64,000 nucleotides of DNA, taken from HXMU1420-13 sp965249965 (GTDB taxonomy: Bacteria; Bacteroidota; Rhodothermia; Balneolales; Balneolaceae). Each line of letters opens with the position of its first letter. Positions within the stretch are counted from its first letter, which is position 1. The position numbers were made by a program, and so were the translations under genes. A model generated the notes under the pieces. That model was not told the DNA's origin. It did no database searches and saw nothing but the letters and a program-made list of their open reading frames with translations. Shown piece after piece: positions 8,175 through 16,368 of this stretch. The DNA lies in NCBI GenBank assembly GCA_965249965.1, contig OZ252262.1:1984001-2048000 (forward strand). The letters run 5' to 3'.

Positions 8175-8495
8175 CTATCTACGGTAGCCGCCTCCGCCGC
8201 CACCACGATTTCCACCGCCACGGTAACCGCCGCCACCGCCTCCGCGATTATCTTCTTTTGGTCTGGCTTCGTTCACTTTAACTGAACGGCCATCAATTTC
8301 TGCTCCATCTAATTGTTCGATTGCAGCATTTGCTTCTGCATCGTTATCCATTTCAACAAAACCAAAGCCTTTGGAGCGTCCTGAGTATTTGTCAGTAATT
8401 ACTTTTGCTGAGCTTACGGTTCCAAAAGCTTCAAAAACTTCACGTAAATTATCGTCGGAAACGCCATAGCTCAAGTTTCCTACATAAATGTTCAT
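8175..8495 (-). CDS. RRM-type RNA-binding protein with Gly-rich tail
   Basis: A single RNA recognition motif (residues 1-80) with RNP2 IYVGNL at residues 3-8 and RNP1 KGFGFVEM around residue 43, followed by a basic linker and a tail of GGG repeats with Arg/Tyr (about residues 84-106). This is the architecture of the small glycine-rich RNA-binding proteins of Bacteroidota and cyanobacteria, where they act as RNA chaperones or post-transcriptional regulators. The gene is monocistronic, with a long leader (8496-8592) and a strong terminator. Confidence 0.93.
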   Translation of the reverse strand: MNIYVGNLSYGVSDDNLREVFEAFGTVSSAKVITDKYSGRSKGFGFVEMDNDAEANAAIEQLDGAEIDGRSVKVNEARPKEDNRGGGGGGYRGGGNRGGGGGGYRR

Positions 8496-8579
8496 ATCTA
8501 AAAAATTAAGTTATCAAGTGTGGAATGAATAAGAAACGTTTCTACAGCCCAACATACTAGACTTGGAGGTCGGCTTAGT

Positions 8580-8624
8580 ATTATATCCGCCACAAAAGTA
8601 CGCTTATTTAGAGTTATCACCAAT
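8580..8624 (-). promoter_or_regulatory. Candidate promoter of the RRM gene
   Basis: On the minus strand TACTTTTG (8600-8593) matches the Bacteroidota -7 consensus TAnnTTTG, with ATTG (8624-8621) 20 bases upstream. A TATAAT (8585-8580) lies just downstream as an alternative -10. Transcription from here would give a leader of about 75-90 bases. Confidence 0.5.
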
Positions 8625-8641
8625 TAAGATATGCCCGAAAG

Positions 8642-9127
8642 TTAATTTTTACGAGTAAAAGTGATACTCAGTTGAGGTTTTAACTCATCCAGTACTCGAT
8701 CATACATCGTCCAACGGTATTCATCTGTATCTAAAAACTCTATAGATTCAATGATGTTAAGTGCTTGCCCTTGTTGATTATACCCTACAATAGAATTGTT
8801 CATTCTGTTGGAATCTGTAAACTCTGTGCTGTAATCAAAAAATGATATTTGATCACTTAAAAGATGACCAAAACCTTTGATCTTTTCTTCCCCATGATGC
8901 CAAAACCAGCTGATTTCACCTGTTAAAACAGTATCTGTTGCATTAATGAAGTACAATTTTGAGTGTACCGTTTGATTACCAACACCCCACTCAAAAGTTT
9001 GTACAGTTGTTGGAGTACTCCATTCACCTCCTACAAGAAACTCAAAAGGCTGGAGAGGATTTGTTACTTGTGCATTTGACGAGCTAGCCAAAAAAAGACA
9101 AAAAGCGATGATTCGAAGAAAGTTCAT
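8642..9127 (-). CDS. Small secreted protein, lipocalin-like beta-barrel pattern
   Basis: 161 residues with a signal peptide (MNFLRIIAFCLFLASSSNAQ). The mature part starts FEFLVGGEW and alternates short beta strands (HSKLYFINATDTVLTGEISWFW, then IKGFGHLL, YDRVLDELKPQLSITF), reminiscent of DUF1579 or THAP4/nitrobindin-like barrels, which also open with a L-x-G-x-W motif. That relationship is a guess from pattern. It starts two bases after the GH2 enzyme gene ends, so the two are almost certainly one transcript. Confidence 0.6.
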   Translation of the reverse strand: MNFLRIIAFCLFLASSSNAQVTNPLQPFEFLVGGEWSTPTTVQTFEWGVGNQTVHSKLYFINATDTVLTGEISWFWHHGEEKIKGFGHLLSDQISFFDYSTEFTDSNRMNNSIVGYNQQGQALNIIESIEFLDTDEYRWTMYDRVLDELKPQLSITFTRKN

Positions 9128-9129
9128 GT

Positions 9130-10947
9130 TTAATTTCCTTGAGCTTTATGCTGATAGAATTCCTGAAGGATAAAGTATGCCTGCTTCTTTTCTCCATTAT
9201 TTCCCAATAATCCCTTTCTATTCCAACCATCCTGAATTACGGATAACTGTCTTCGGGGTGACTTGAAATCTACAAGAATCCAGGGGGACATGCCTCTTAG
9301 GTTCTCAATACCTTGAAGTGCATCGATGGTTTTTTTGTATAGATCTGCTTGATATTCTTCGCTAAATCGAGTTAAAGAGTCTGCATGAAAACCTGCCTTT
9401 GCCCCTGCTCCAAACTCGGAAATAAATACCGGTTTATCATAAGGGATTTTCCAGGTCGAATTTGTCAACTTTTCTGGTAAACCATTATACCATCCCACAT
9501 ATTCGTTGAAACTCACGATATCCACAAACTCTGCTAGTTTGTCTTCCACGATAAACTCAAGAGGATTATCCTCAGTATGAACTTCCATAGCGGCACTTAG
9601 TAACCGTGTATTGTCGGCTTCTCTTGCGGCTTCTGATAATCGAAAAAGGAAATCATTGCGCGCTTCACTTACAGGAGTTTCATTTGCGAGTGACCAAATG
9701 ATGGTTGCCGCGCTGTTTTTGTCCCGATTAATCATCGCATTCAACTGTTTTTCCGCGTTTTCATAGGTTGATTCATTGTCCCAATGAATGGTCCAGTACA
9801 CTGGCACTTCTTCCCATACCATCAAACCCATTTCATTGGCTTTTTTAATCATGTACTCATTGTGAGGATAATGGGCCAGGCGGACGAAATTACACCCTAA
9901 ATCCTTCGCCCAACCAAGCAGAAGATCCGCGTCTGCTTCAGACCATGCTCGGCTAACTCTAAAGGGATTTTCCTCATGAATAGAAATGCCTCGCAGGAAG
10001 ATAAAATCTCCGTTTAATAAGATGTCAGGACCATCTGCTTTAATGGTACGAAATCCAATATGATCTTTGATCACTTCTTCATCCGTAGAAATATGAACTT
10101 CGTATAATTTTGGATTTTCAGGACTCCAGTATTCTGCGTTATTGATTTCAAATTCGATATCAACATTTCCATTTCTAAGTGAAAAGTCTTCGGAAATACC
10201 CAGCTCAGGTATCGAAATATTAACATCAAAACTAGATGAGCCAACATTAGATTGGATGTATCCTTTTATTTGATTGGCATCATCCGGATTAAGTTGGATT
10301 AAATAATCGGTTATGAATTCACCGGGAGTTTCGATTAAAAGCACATCCCTTGTTATTCCACCGTAATTATACCAATCGGTATTTACGGTTGGGATACCTT
10401 CCGGCACCCGCTCGTTATTAACATACAAAACCACTGAATTCTCATCTTTTAATAAGTTAGTTACTTCAAATTGGAAGGGGGTAAACCCGCCGGTATGCTC
10501 ACCAAGCTTTTCCCCATTTAGAAACACTTTTGTGTAATAGTTTACCGCTCCAAAATGAAGGAAAACTCGATTTGAAGCATCTGATTTCGAGTACTCAAAT
10601 TTCTTTCGATACCAAACAGTGCCTTCGTAAAATTCCAGTCGGTCATCCTGATGATTCCAGTCACCCGGGACTTCAATGGTTGGAGATGTGTCCCAATCGT
10701 ATTCCAATAATTCCGTTTTATCGGATGGTTTTGAATCAGTAAAAAAAGCCGATTTTGGAGGGTTTTCCATCTCATCGAATGGTTGGAGACGATAATTCAA
10801 CAATCCATTGTCATAAGGATCAATTAAATGCTGCCAAAATCCATTGAGCGAGGTGGTAGCTCGGTTTTGTACATTTATGATTTGCTGAGTTTGCGCGAAT
10901 GCAGGTGACTGCCAAAAAATAAAAACCAGTAAAATGAGATTTTTCAT
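9130..10947 (-). CDS. Secreted glycoside hydrolase family 2 enzyme (beta-glucuronidase-like)
   Basis: A 605-residue GH2 enzyme. Order: signal peptide to about residue 19 (PAFAQ), sugar-binding jelly-roll to about 210 (VPGDWNHQ, GAVNYYTKVFLNGE, TGGFTPFQFEVT), immunoglobulin-like domain to about 300, then the TIM barrel beginning IGFRTIKADGPDILLNG. The acid/base E423 is seen in SLANETP and the nucleophile E511 in FISEFGAGA. The size and layout resemble beta-glucuronidases more than the about 1000-residue beta-galactosidases. Substrate (glucuronide, galactoside, mannoside) is not decided by these motifs. Periplasmic or extracellular polysaccharide breakdown is the likely setting. Confidence 0.88.
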   Translation of the reverse strand: MKNLILLVFIFWQSPAFAQTQQIINVQNRATTSLNGFWQHLIDPYDNGLLNYRLQPFDEMENPPKSAFFTDSKPSDKTELLEYDWDTSPTIEVPGDWNHQDDRLEFYEGTVWYRKKFEYSKSDASNRVFLHFGAVNYYTKVFLNGEKLGEHTGGFTPFQFEVTNLLKDENSVVLYVNNERVPEGIPTVNTDWYNYGGITRDVLLIETPGEFITDYLIQLNPDDANQIKGYIQSNVGSSSFDVNISIPELGISEDFSLRNGNVDIEFEINNAEYWSPENPKLYEVHISTDEEVIKDHIGFRTIKADGPDILLNGDFIFLRGISIHEENPFRVSRAWSEADADLLLGWAKDLGCNFVRLAHYPHNEYMIKKANEMGLMVWEEVPVYWTIHWDNESTYENAEKQLNAMINRDKNSAATIIWSLANETPVSEARNDFLFRLSEAAREADNTRLLSAAMEVHTEDNPLEFIVEDKLAEFVDIVSFNEYVGWYNGLPEKLTNSTWKIPYDKPVFISEFGAGAKAGFHADSLTRFSEEYQADLYKKTIDALQGIENLRGMSPWILVDFKSPRRQLSVIQDGWNRKGLLGNNGEKKQAYFILQEFYQHKAQGN

Positions 10948-11048
10948 GAAGTAAATTTTGTACCAATAATTTGAAAGTAGTGAAACCTAATTGGAAAACT
11001 TACTTCATTAAACTGATTTAATCCTGTGTTTTTTAGGCCCAAAAAAAG

Positions 11049-12338
11049 CTATTTATCATAACAGTCATAGTGTGGGTCAAATAACAAAGAATGTTGTATT
11101 TGCAGAAAAATTAATTCGTCATTCTCATTAAAAATAGGCTCAGTAAAATAAACATGTTCAGATTCTACATGTTTTAATTCTGGAAATTTTGGAACATCTG
11201 CTAAGTTAATTTCAGCAACAATTTCTAATGATTCATTATCCAATATGATAATGCTTTCATAGTCTTTATTTATAAGAATAAGTTTAGTATTTGATACGTC
11301 ACCAATTCGATAATCAGGAAATCTATCTGTTAAATCGTAAGCTTGTTTGGAATCCAGATCAATTAATTGACTTCGACTAAGCACATACCTGCCATCTGGG
11401 CTTAACCGACTAGGTAACTCTCCGGTATATAGAGGTTCGGAAATTTCTTTAAGGTTTGTATCTAATAAGTGTACAGCGCCACCAGTTTTTACAAAGATAC
11501 CATGTAAAGTTGGCCTGTATTCAAAATCATAATAAGTATTAAGACCAAAAAAACTAAAAGGGGTTGAAAGTGAGTCAGTGTATTCGGGGAAACTGAACAA
11601 GGTATCTATTTCATTTTGAGCATTAATACTTATGAAACTTGGATTAATTATTTTCTTCGTAACATCATAATAAGCGGAACTCCATAATATTTTTGTCCAT
11701 TCAATATCAGATTCTAGTGTTGCTGAAATAGCTAATTTATTTCCTGATGCATCAAACTTTAAATCATTTAAATAAATTGACCTGACAGACATTGAGTCCG
11801 TGAAGTAGGGTTTATATCCAACTTGTAGCGTATCAACTGATCTGTTGAAAATATTTTCAGACAGAATTATATGATTTCTGATATAAGCTTCAGAATCATA
11901 TAAATGAGATAATGAGTAGGTTAATGAAATGCTTTCAATAGTTCCGACAATATCATTAACGGGCGAAATAACCCCATCAGTAGTAAGGAATGGACCAAAG
12001 TCTCGATTATAATTATTTACTGATGAACCATATCGAATCACTTTTTTTCCACCTGGTCTGTCACCACTTCGAAACGTAGCAAACTGACCATCAAGTGAAT
12101 AATTGAAATACTTCAAATCATTATTATAGGGGATTATTGAATTTCCCCTGTCGATTGTTGTTTTTCGTAGGATATTAAATTTATCGTAATCAGAACTAGC
12201 TATGATTTCTTGAATTTTCGTTTGTGCTGTTTCGTCTGGTGGACTCCAACACTCCCCAATACTAAAAATTCCATCAAAACAACTTAGCTGTAATAAACCA
12301 AATCCAATTAAACCCCATATAAACAGTGATCTTGACAT
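11049..12338 (-). CDS. Lipoprotein with beta-propeller-like repeats, unknown function
   Basis: The ATG at 12338 starts a lipoprotein signal (MSRSLFIWGLIGFGLLQLSC, lipid-carrying Cys at 20); the open frame reaches 12386 but adds a non-signal leader. The mature protein (about 410 residues) has repeated beta-rich units ending in segments such as LKFDASGNKLAIS, RLSPDGRYVLSRSQLIDL and NTKLILINKDYESIIILD, the pattern of WD40/PD40-type propeller blades. No enzyme motif is seen. It lies just downstream of purE on the same strand with an 18-base gap to the ATG of neither neighbour overlapping, so it could be read as the end of the pur transcript. Confidence 0.6.
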   Translation of the reverse strand: MSRSLFIWGLIGFGLLQLSCFDGIFSIGECWSPPDETAQTKIQEIIASSDYDKFNILRKTTIDRGNSIIPYNNDLKYFNYSLDGQFATFRSGDRPGGKKVIRYGSSVNNYNRDFGPFLTTDGVISPVNDIVGTIESISLTYSLSHLYDSEAYIRNHIILSENIFNRSVDTLQVGYKPYFTDSMSVRSIYLNDLKFDASGNKLAISATLESDIEWTKILWSSAYYDVTKKIINPSFISINAQNEIDTLFSFPEYTDSLSTPFSFFGLNTYYDFEYRPTLHGIFVKTGGAVHLLDTNLKEISEPLYTGELPSRLSPDGRYVLSRSQLIDLDSKQAYDLTDRFPDYRIGDVSNTKLILINKDYESIIILDNESLEIVAEINLADVPKFPELKHVESEHVYFTEPIFNENDELIFLQIQHSLLFDPHYDCYDK

Positions 12339-12403
12339 ACTGAAAATGTTTAATACTTGATTGTAGTTAAAATCTAACTCAAACAAAAACAGTAATAGGT
12401 TTG

Positions 12404-12889
12404 TTAAATCAAATTCTCCGTCTTTTTTCTTGATTCCTCAGCCATTCCAGCATGATAATCTGCTAATTTGGTAGTTAAACCATCATCACTTGTACTCAAA
12501 ATTCTAGCTGCTAAAAGTCCCGCATTTTGAGCCTTACCAATGGCCACTGTTGCAACGGGAATTCCATTTGGCATTTGCACGATGGAATACAAACTATCAA
12601 CCCCACCAAGTGCAGAAGTTTGAATCGGAACGCCAATAACCGGAAGCGTAGTGTGACTTGCCAGCATGCCTGGCAAATGTGCTGCTCCACCTGCACCGGC
12701 TATAATTATCTTAATTCCTCGATCTCGAGCGGTTTTCCCATAATCAGACATATCATCCGGGGTGCGGTGAGCCGAAACCACACGTTTTTCGAAAGGGATT
12801 TCAAATTTTTCTAAAATATCAGCGGCCTGTTTCATGGTGGACCAGTCGCTGTCACTACCCATTACCAGGCCTACAATTGGAGTACTCAT
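12404..12889 (-). CDS. purE: N5-carboxyaminoimidazole ribonucleotide mutase
   Basis: Class I PurE, 161 residues, converting N5-CAIR to CAIR in purine synthesis. The family fingerprints are complete: GLVMGSDSDWSTMK at the N-terminus, the active-site VSAHRTPD (His), AGAGGAAHLPGMLAS, and PVIGVPIQTSALGGVDSLYS with the MPNGIPVATV stretch. PurK is encoded directly upstream, the usual partner for class I PurE, with a 64-base gap. Confidence 0.97.
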   Translation of the reverse strand: MSTPIVGLVMGSDSDWSTMKQAADILEKFEIPFEKRVVSAHRTPDDMSDYGKTARDRGIKIIIAGAGGAAHLPGMLASHTTLPVIGVPIQTSALGGVDSLYSIVQMPNGIPVATVAIGKAQNAGLLAARILSTSDDGLTTKLADYHAGMAEESRKKTENLI

Positions 12890-12953
12890 ATATTATTTTT
12901 TTGTGGTTGAAATTCCATAATCCGGCATCAAAATCCCAAATAAAAGTCAGAAT

Positions 12954-14117
12954 TTAGATTTCGATGTTCTTTGTTACTTCTTGAGCTTTTTTATAGGTCT
13001 CATTTAAATCATCACCTAGCAGAGTAAAATGTGCCATCTTTCGGCCCACTTTGCTCTGAACTTTTCCATAAACATGAAGGTGGCCATCTTCTGTATCCAA
13101 TCCTTCAATAATATGATCAGTTTCTGCAGGTCGATTGTGTGTGCCCAGCAGGTTTATCATGGCAGCAGCTGGTTCGGTCATTTCGGTGGATGCAAGAGGA
13201 AGCCCAAGAACGGCTCGTACATGATTTTCAAATTGCGATCCAACGCATCCTTCGATGGTATAATGCCCTGAATTATGTGGCCGAGGTGCAGATTCATTAA
13301 GAAGTACATCCCCAGAAGTGGTTAGAAAAAATTCGAACGCGTAAATTCCTTTTCCGTCGATGGCTTCGGTGGCCCTAACTGCTAATTCCTGTGCTTTTTG
13401 TTGGATGGATGCATCTACAGGGGCAGGGGAAAGTACCGCAACACAAATGTGATTTTCCTGAACGGTTTCGCAACAAGGATATACAACAGTGCCGGTTTCA
13501 TTTCTCGCTACCTGAACAGCAAGCTCATGAGTAAAATCAACAAAAGCTTCCGCAAGGATGTCATGACCTTCAAGTCCACCAAGTTTTTCGAAGGCTTTAA
13601 TAGCCTCGGTGTGATTTCGTACCGTTTCATTCCCATACCCATCGTACCCACCTTTACTGGATTTCAGTAAATATGGCCAGCCATATTCCCCTCCAAAATC
13701 TTTCAGATCGATGGAATCTTTAACAATCTTATACGGGGTAACCGGAATACCGGCATTTTCAAATGTCTGTTTTTCAATAAGTTTGTTTTCGATGAGTGCA
13801 AAGCTTTCCGGAGAAGGGTAGATCGGAGTTCCACTTTTTTGTTGAACTTCTTTTAAAATGGATGAATCTATGAATTCATTTTCAAGGGTGAGTATATTGC
13901 ACGTTTTTGCAAATTCAACCATGGCATCAACATCTTCGAATGTGCCAGAATATGAGAATGGTGACATAAATTGAACTGGTTCATCTTTTGAGCGATCAGA
14001 ATAGGAAGCAATCTGGATGCCAAATCTGAATGCCTGAAGCGCACTCATGCGAGCAAGTTGTCCGGCGCCAAGAAAGCCGAGTTTAAAATTGGCTGGGAGT
14101 GTAGTTCGTTTCGTCAA
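12954..14117 (-). CDS. purK: 5-(carboxyamino)imidazole ribonucleotide synthase
   Basis: ATP-grasp enzyme that carboxylates AIR with bicarbonate. Visible: GFLGAGQLARM at residues 14-24, ENEFID, the ATP-grasp core LKSSKGGYDGYGN, AEAFVDFTHELAVQVARN, FEFFLTTSGDVLLNESAPRPHNSGHYT and the C-terminal INLLGT. 387 residues is standard. The start is TTG: no ATG is available before the conserved GxGQL motif, and an in-frame stop lies upstream. It precedes purE in a purK-purE unit divergent from prfA. Confidence 0.95.
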   Translation of the reverse strand: MTKRTTLPANFKLGFLGAGQLARMSALQAFRFGIQIASYSDRSKDEPVQFMSPFSYSGTFEDVDAMVEFAKTCNILTLENEFIDSSILKEVQQKSGTPIYPSPESFALIENKLIEKQTFENAGIPVTPYKIVKDSIDLKDFGGEYGWPYLLKSSKGGYDGYGNETVRNHTEAIKAFEKLGGLEGHDILAEAFVDFTHELAVQVARNETGTVVYPCCETVQENHICVAVLSPAPVDASIQQKAQELAVRATEAIDGKGIYAFEFFLTTSGDVLLNESAPRPHNSGHYTIEGCVGSQFENHVRAVLGLPLASTEMTEPAAAMINLLGTHNRPAETDHIIEGLDTEDGHLHVYGKVQSKVGRKMAHFTLLGDDLNETYKKAQEVTKNIEI

Positions 14118-14140
14118 ATTGTTTTTAACTAAAAATAAGA

Positions 14141-14164
14141 AATTAGGAATTACGAATTAGGAAT
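14141..14164. repeat. Short direct repeat in the purK-prfA spacer
   Basis: The ten bases aattaggaat occur at 14141-14150 and again at 14155-14164, separated by tacg. They lie in the 5' region shared by divergent purK and prfA. Function unknown; simple AT-rich words like this are frequent in such spacers. Confidence 0.45.
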
Positions 14165-14227
14165 AGTGGGATTTAATATATTCCAGCTGATTAAAAATCA
14201 CTCAAATATAAAGCACAACCCGCATAG

Positions 14228-15307
14228 ATGGATATTGAAAATAAGCTGAAGCAAATTAAATCGAGATTCGAGGAAATTAACACAGCGATGAGTGATCCAT
14301 CGGTTTTTGATGATCCTGACCGCTACACGGCTTTGACAAAAGAGAGAAGCGATATTGAAGACCTAGCCAAGGATTACGACATCTGGATGGACCTGACTTC
14401 TCGCCAAAATGGGAATAATGAGTTGATTGAAATGGACGAGGATCCGGAAATCACAGAAATGGCGAAGTTGGAAAACGAGGAAATCAAAGAGGAGCTTCAG
14501 AATTTGGGAGAGGCTATAAAAATTAAATTGGTGCCAAAAGATCCTGAGGATTCGAAAAATGCCATCATAGAAATTAGGGCAGGAACCGGAGGAGATGAAG
14601 CCGCTATTTTTGCCGGAGATTTATTTGATATGTATCGAAGATTTGCAGATGGTCAGGGCTGGAAAATGAGTTTATTAAGTTTGAATGAGTCTGAAAAAGG
14701 GGGGTATAAGGAAATCACTTTTAGTTTAGAAGGAAACGAAGTTTTTGGGAAGATGAAGTTCGAATCGGGTGTTCATCGTGTGCAACGGGTTCCGGCTACA
14801 GAAAGTCAGGGAAGAGTGCATACTTCGGCGGCAACCGTTGCAGTATTACCCGAAGTGGAAGAGGTTGATATCCAAATTAATACCAGCGATTTGCGTATCG
14901 ATACATTTCGTGCCAGTGGTGCTGGTGGGCAGCATGTAAATAAAACAGATTCAGCGATTCGAATAACCCATGAACCCACCGGGATTGTTGTGGAATGTCA
15001 GGAAGAGCGGTCTCAGCATCAAAATAAAGAGCGGGCTATGACTATGCTACGTTCGAAAATGTACGATATCGAATTAGAGCAAAAGCAAAAAGAGCGTGCT
15101 GCAAATCGAAAAAGTCAGGTTTCTACCGGCGACCGATCTGCTAAAATTCGAACATATAATTATCCTCAGGGAAGAATTACGGATCATCGCATAAATCTAA
15201 CGCTCTATTCTTTAGATTCTGCAATGAAAGGAGACATTGAAGAAGTGATTCAGGCACTTCGAGTTCAGGAAAATCTCGAAAAAATGCAGGAAATGGCTGA
15301 CGCTTAA
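14228..15307 (+). CDS. prfA: Peptide chain release factor 1
   Basis: Recognises UAA/UAG and triggers peptide release. The 359-residue length suits RF1. The catalytic GGQ is at residues 233-235 in ASGAGGQHVNKTDSA, preceded by RVPATESQGRVHTSAATVAV, the RF1 version of the tripeptide region. The N-terminal helical domain carries the usual acidic MSDPSVFDDPDRY. No programmed frameshift, which is a feature of RF2, is present. Its stop shares TTAA with the stop of the convergent gene. Confidence 0.97.
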   Translation: MDIENKLKQIKSRFEEINTAMSDPSVFDDPDRYTALTKERSDIEDLAKDYDIWMDLTSRQNGNNELIEMDEDPEITEMAKLENEEIKEELQNLGEAIKIKLVPKDPEDSKNAIIEIRAGTGGDEAAIFAGDLFDMYRRFADGQGWKMSLLSLNESEKGGYKEITFSLEGNEVFGKMKFESGVHRVQRVPATESQGRVHTSAATVAVLPEVEEVDIQINTSDLRIDTFRASGAGGQHVNKTDSAIRITHEPTGIVVECQEERSQHQNKERAMTMLRSKMYDIELEQKQKERAANRKSQVSTGDRSAKIRTYNYPQGRITDHRINLTLYSLDSAMKGDIEEVIQALRVQENLEKMQEMADA

Positions 15308-16368
15308 TTCTGATCAGCTACTTTTTTTAATACTTGCCAATGCGCATCGGTCAACGCTCCGATATCAAACACAGAGATTCCGACAGCTCCACCGGAAATT
15401 GATTTTTGGATCGCTATTTCGAGCTCCTCTGGACTCAGTGATGGAATATATAAGCCTGGCATAATATCAAATCTACCATGAGCTTCTCGAACACCTTGTT
15501 CCGCCGAAAATTGAATCCAATTTAAATTCTGGCGATAGAAATTGTGATAAAGCATGGGCAGAGCAATGTCCAAATCCCAGCTTGACCAATCTTGCCTAAC
15601 CATTTGTCTGCTCATTTCTGGAAATGGAAACACAGCCGCTGTTAGCTGTTTATTTGCTGAGTTTGTGATTTCAGCAATTTCATTCACCAGGGTGGTTACC
15701 GCATTCAATCTATATTGCAGCCATTCTGTGCTAAGTTCGGGATGTTCCATTTCCATCGGATCAACACCAAAAATTTCTTTGTAACCCTCTCTGGCTAAGG
15801 GGTGATAACCGTAATCAAATTCCGGAAACTGATGATCCTGTACTAAATCATACTTTGGCTGTAAATCAGCCCCTAAAATCACATCCACATATCGTACATA
15901 ATCTAAGTGCACGCTAGTTAAGCCCTCAATATTAGCATACGACTTCATGGTCGATTTGATGTACTCGCGTGCTCCGGGACTAAAAGGCGACAGCCACTGG
16001 TAGTAATCCACATAGGCCCGATAATCATAAGAATTATCGCCATTCCGATTTACAGCATACCAATCTGGATTCTTTGCTGCTGTTGTATCTCCGGGTCGAT
16101 TTAAGGTCCAAACCCAGGCATGAATATCAATATTATAGTCGATTGCATATAAGACTACGCGTTCGGTTTCTTCAACACTTCCCGATAAGAAAAGATCGGT
16201 GAGTCCATTGGATGAAAATTGTTCGAGCTGTGCACGCCATTCTCCTTCGGTTTCTGCGATATCTGCACCAGTCCAGGCTCCAATTTTAAAACCTGAGTTA
16301 CCCTCATTTTGTTTACAACCTATCTGGAAGAATAGAATAAATGATAATAATGTTACTGTGCTTTTCAT
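15304..16368 (-). CDS. Lipoprotein of the glycosyl-hydrolase-like 10 (GHL10/DUF187) family
   Basis: 354 residues. A lipoprotein signal (MKSTVTLLSFILFFQIGC, Cys 18) leads into a TIM-barrel-like domain. Features typical of GHL10 proteins: HAWVWTLNRPG near residue 82, PDWYAVNRNG, WLSPFSPGAREYI, a strand with LTSVHLDYVRY (candidate acidic residue Asp in HLDYVRY), and DIALPMLYHNFY toward the C-terminus. The family includes divisome proteins such as DigH and many predicted carbohydrate-active lipoproteins. Substrate unknown. The start overlaps the stop of the CBM9-like gene upstream by four bases, so the two are translationally coupled. Confidence 0.82.
   Translation of the reverse strand: MKSTVTLLSFILFFQIGCKQNEGNSGFKIGAWTGADIAETEGEWRAQLEQFSSNGLTDLFLSGSVEETERVVLYAIDYNIDIHAWVWTLNRPGDTTAAKNPDWYAVNRNGDNSYDYRAYVDYYQWLSPFSPGAREYIKSTMKSYANIEGLTSVHLDYVRYVDVILGADLQPKYDLVQDHQFPEFDYGYHPLAREGYKEIFGVDPMEMEHPELSTEWLQYRLNAVTTLVNEIAEITNSANKQLTAAVFPFPEMSRQMVRQDWSSWDLDIALPMLYHNFYRQNLNWIQFSAEQGVREAHGRFDIMPGLYIPSLSPEELEIAIQKSISGGAVGISVFDIGALTDAHWQVLKKVADQN

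Noticed and set aside
8175..8257. GC-rich tandem repeat as a possible repeat element
   Set aside because: It is the Gly-rich coding tail (GGN codons) of the RRM protein.
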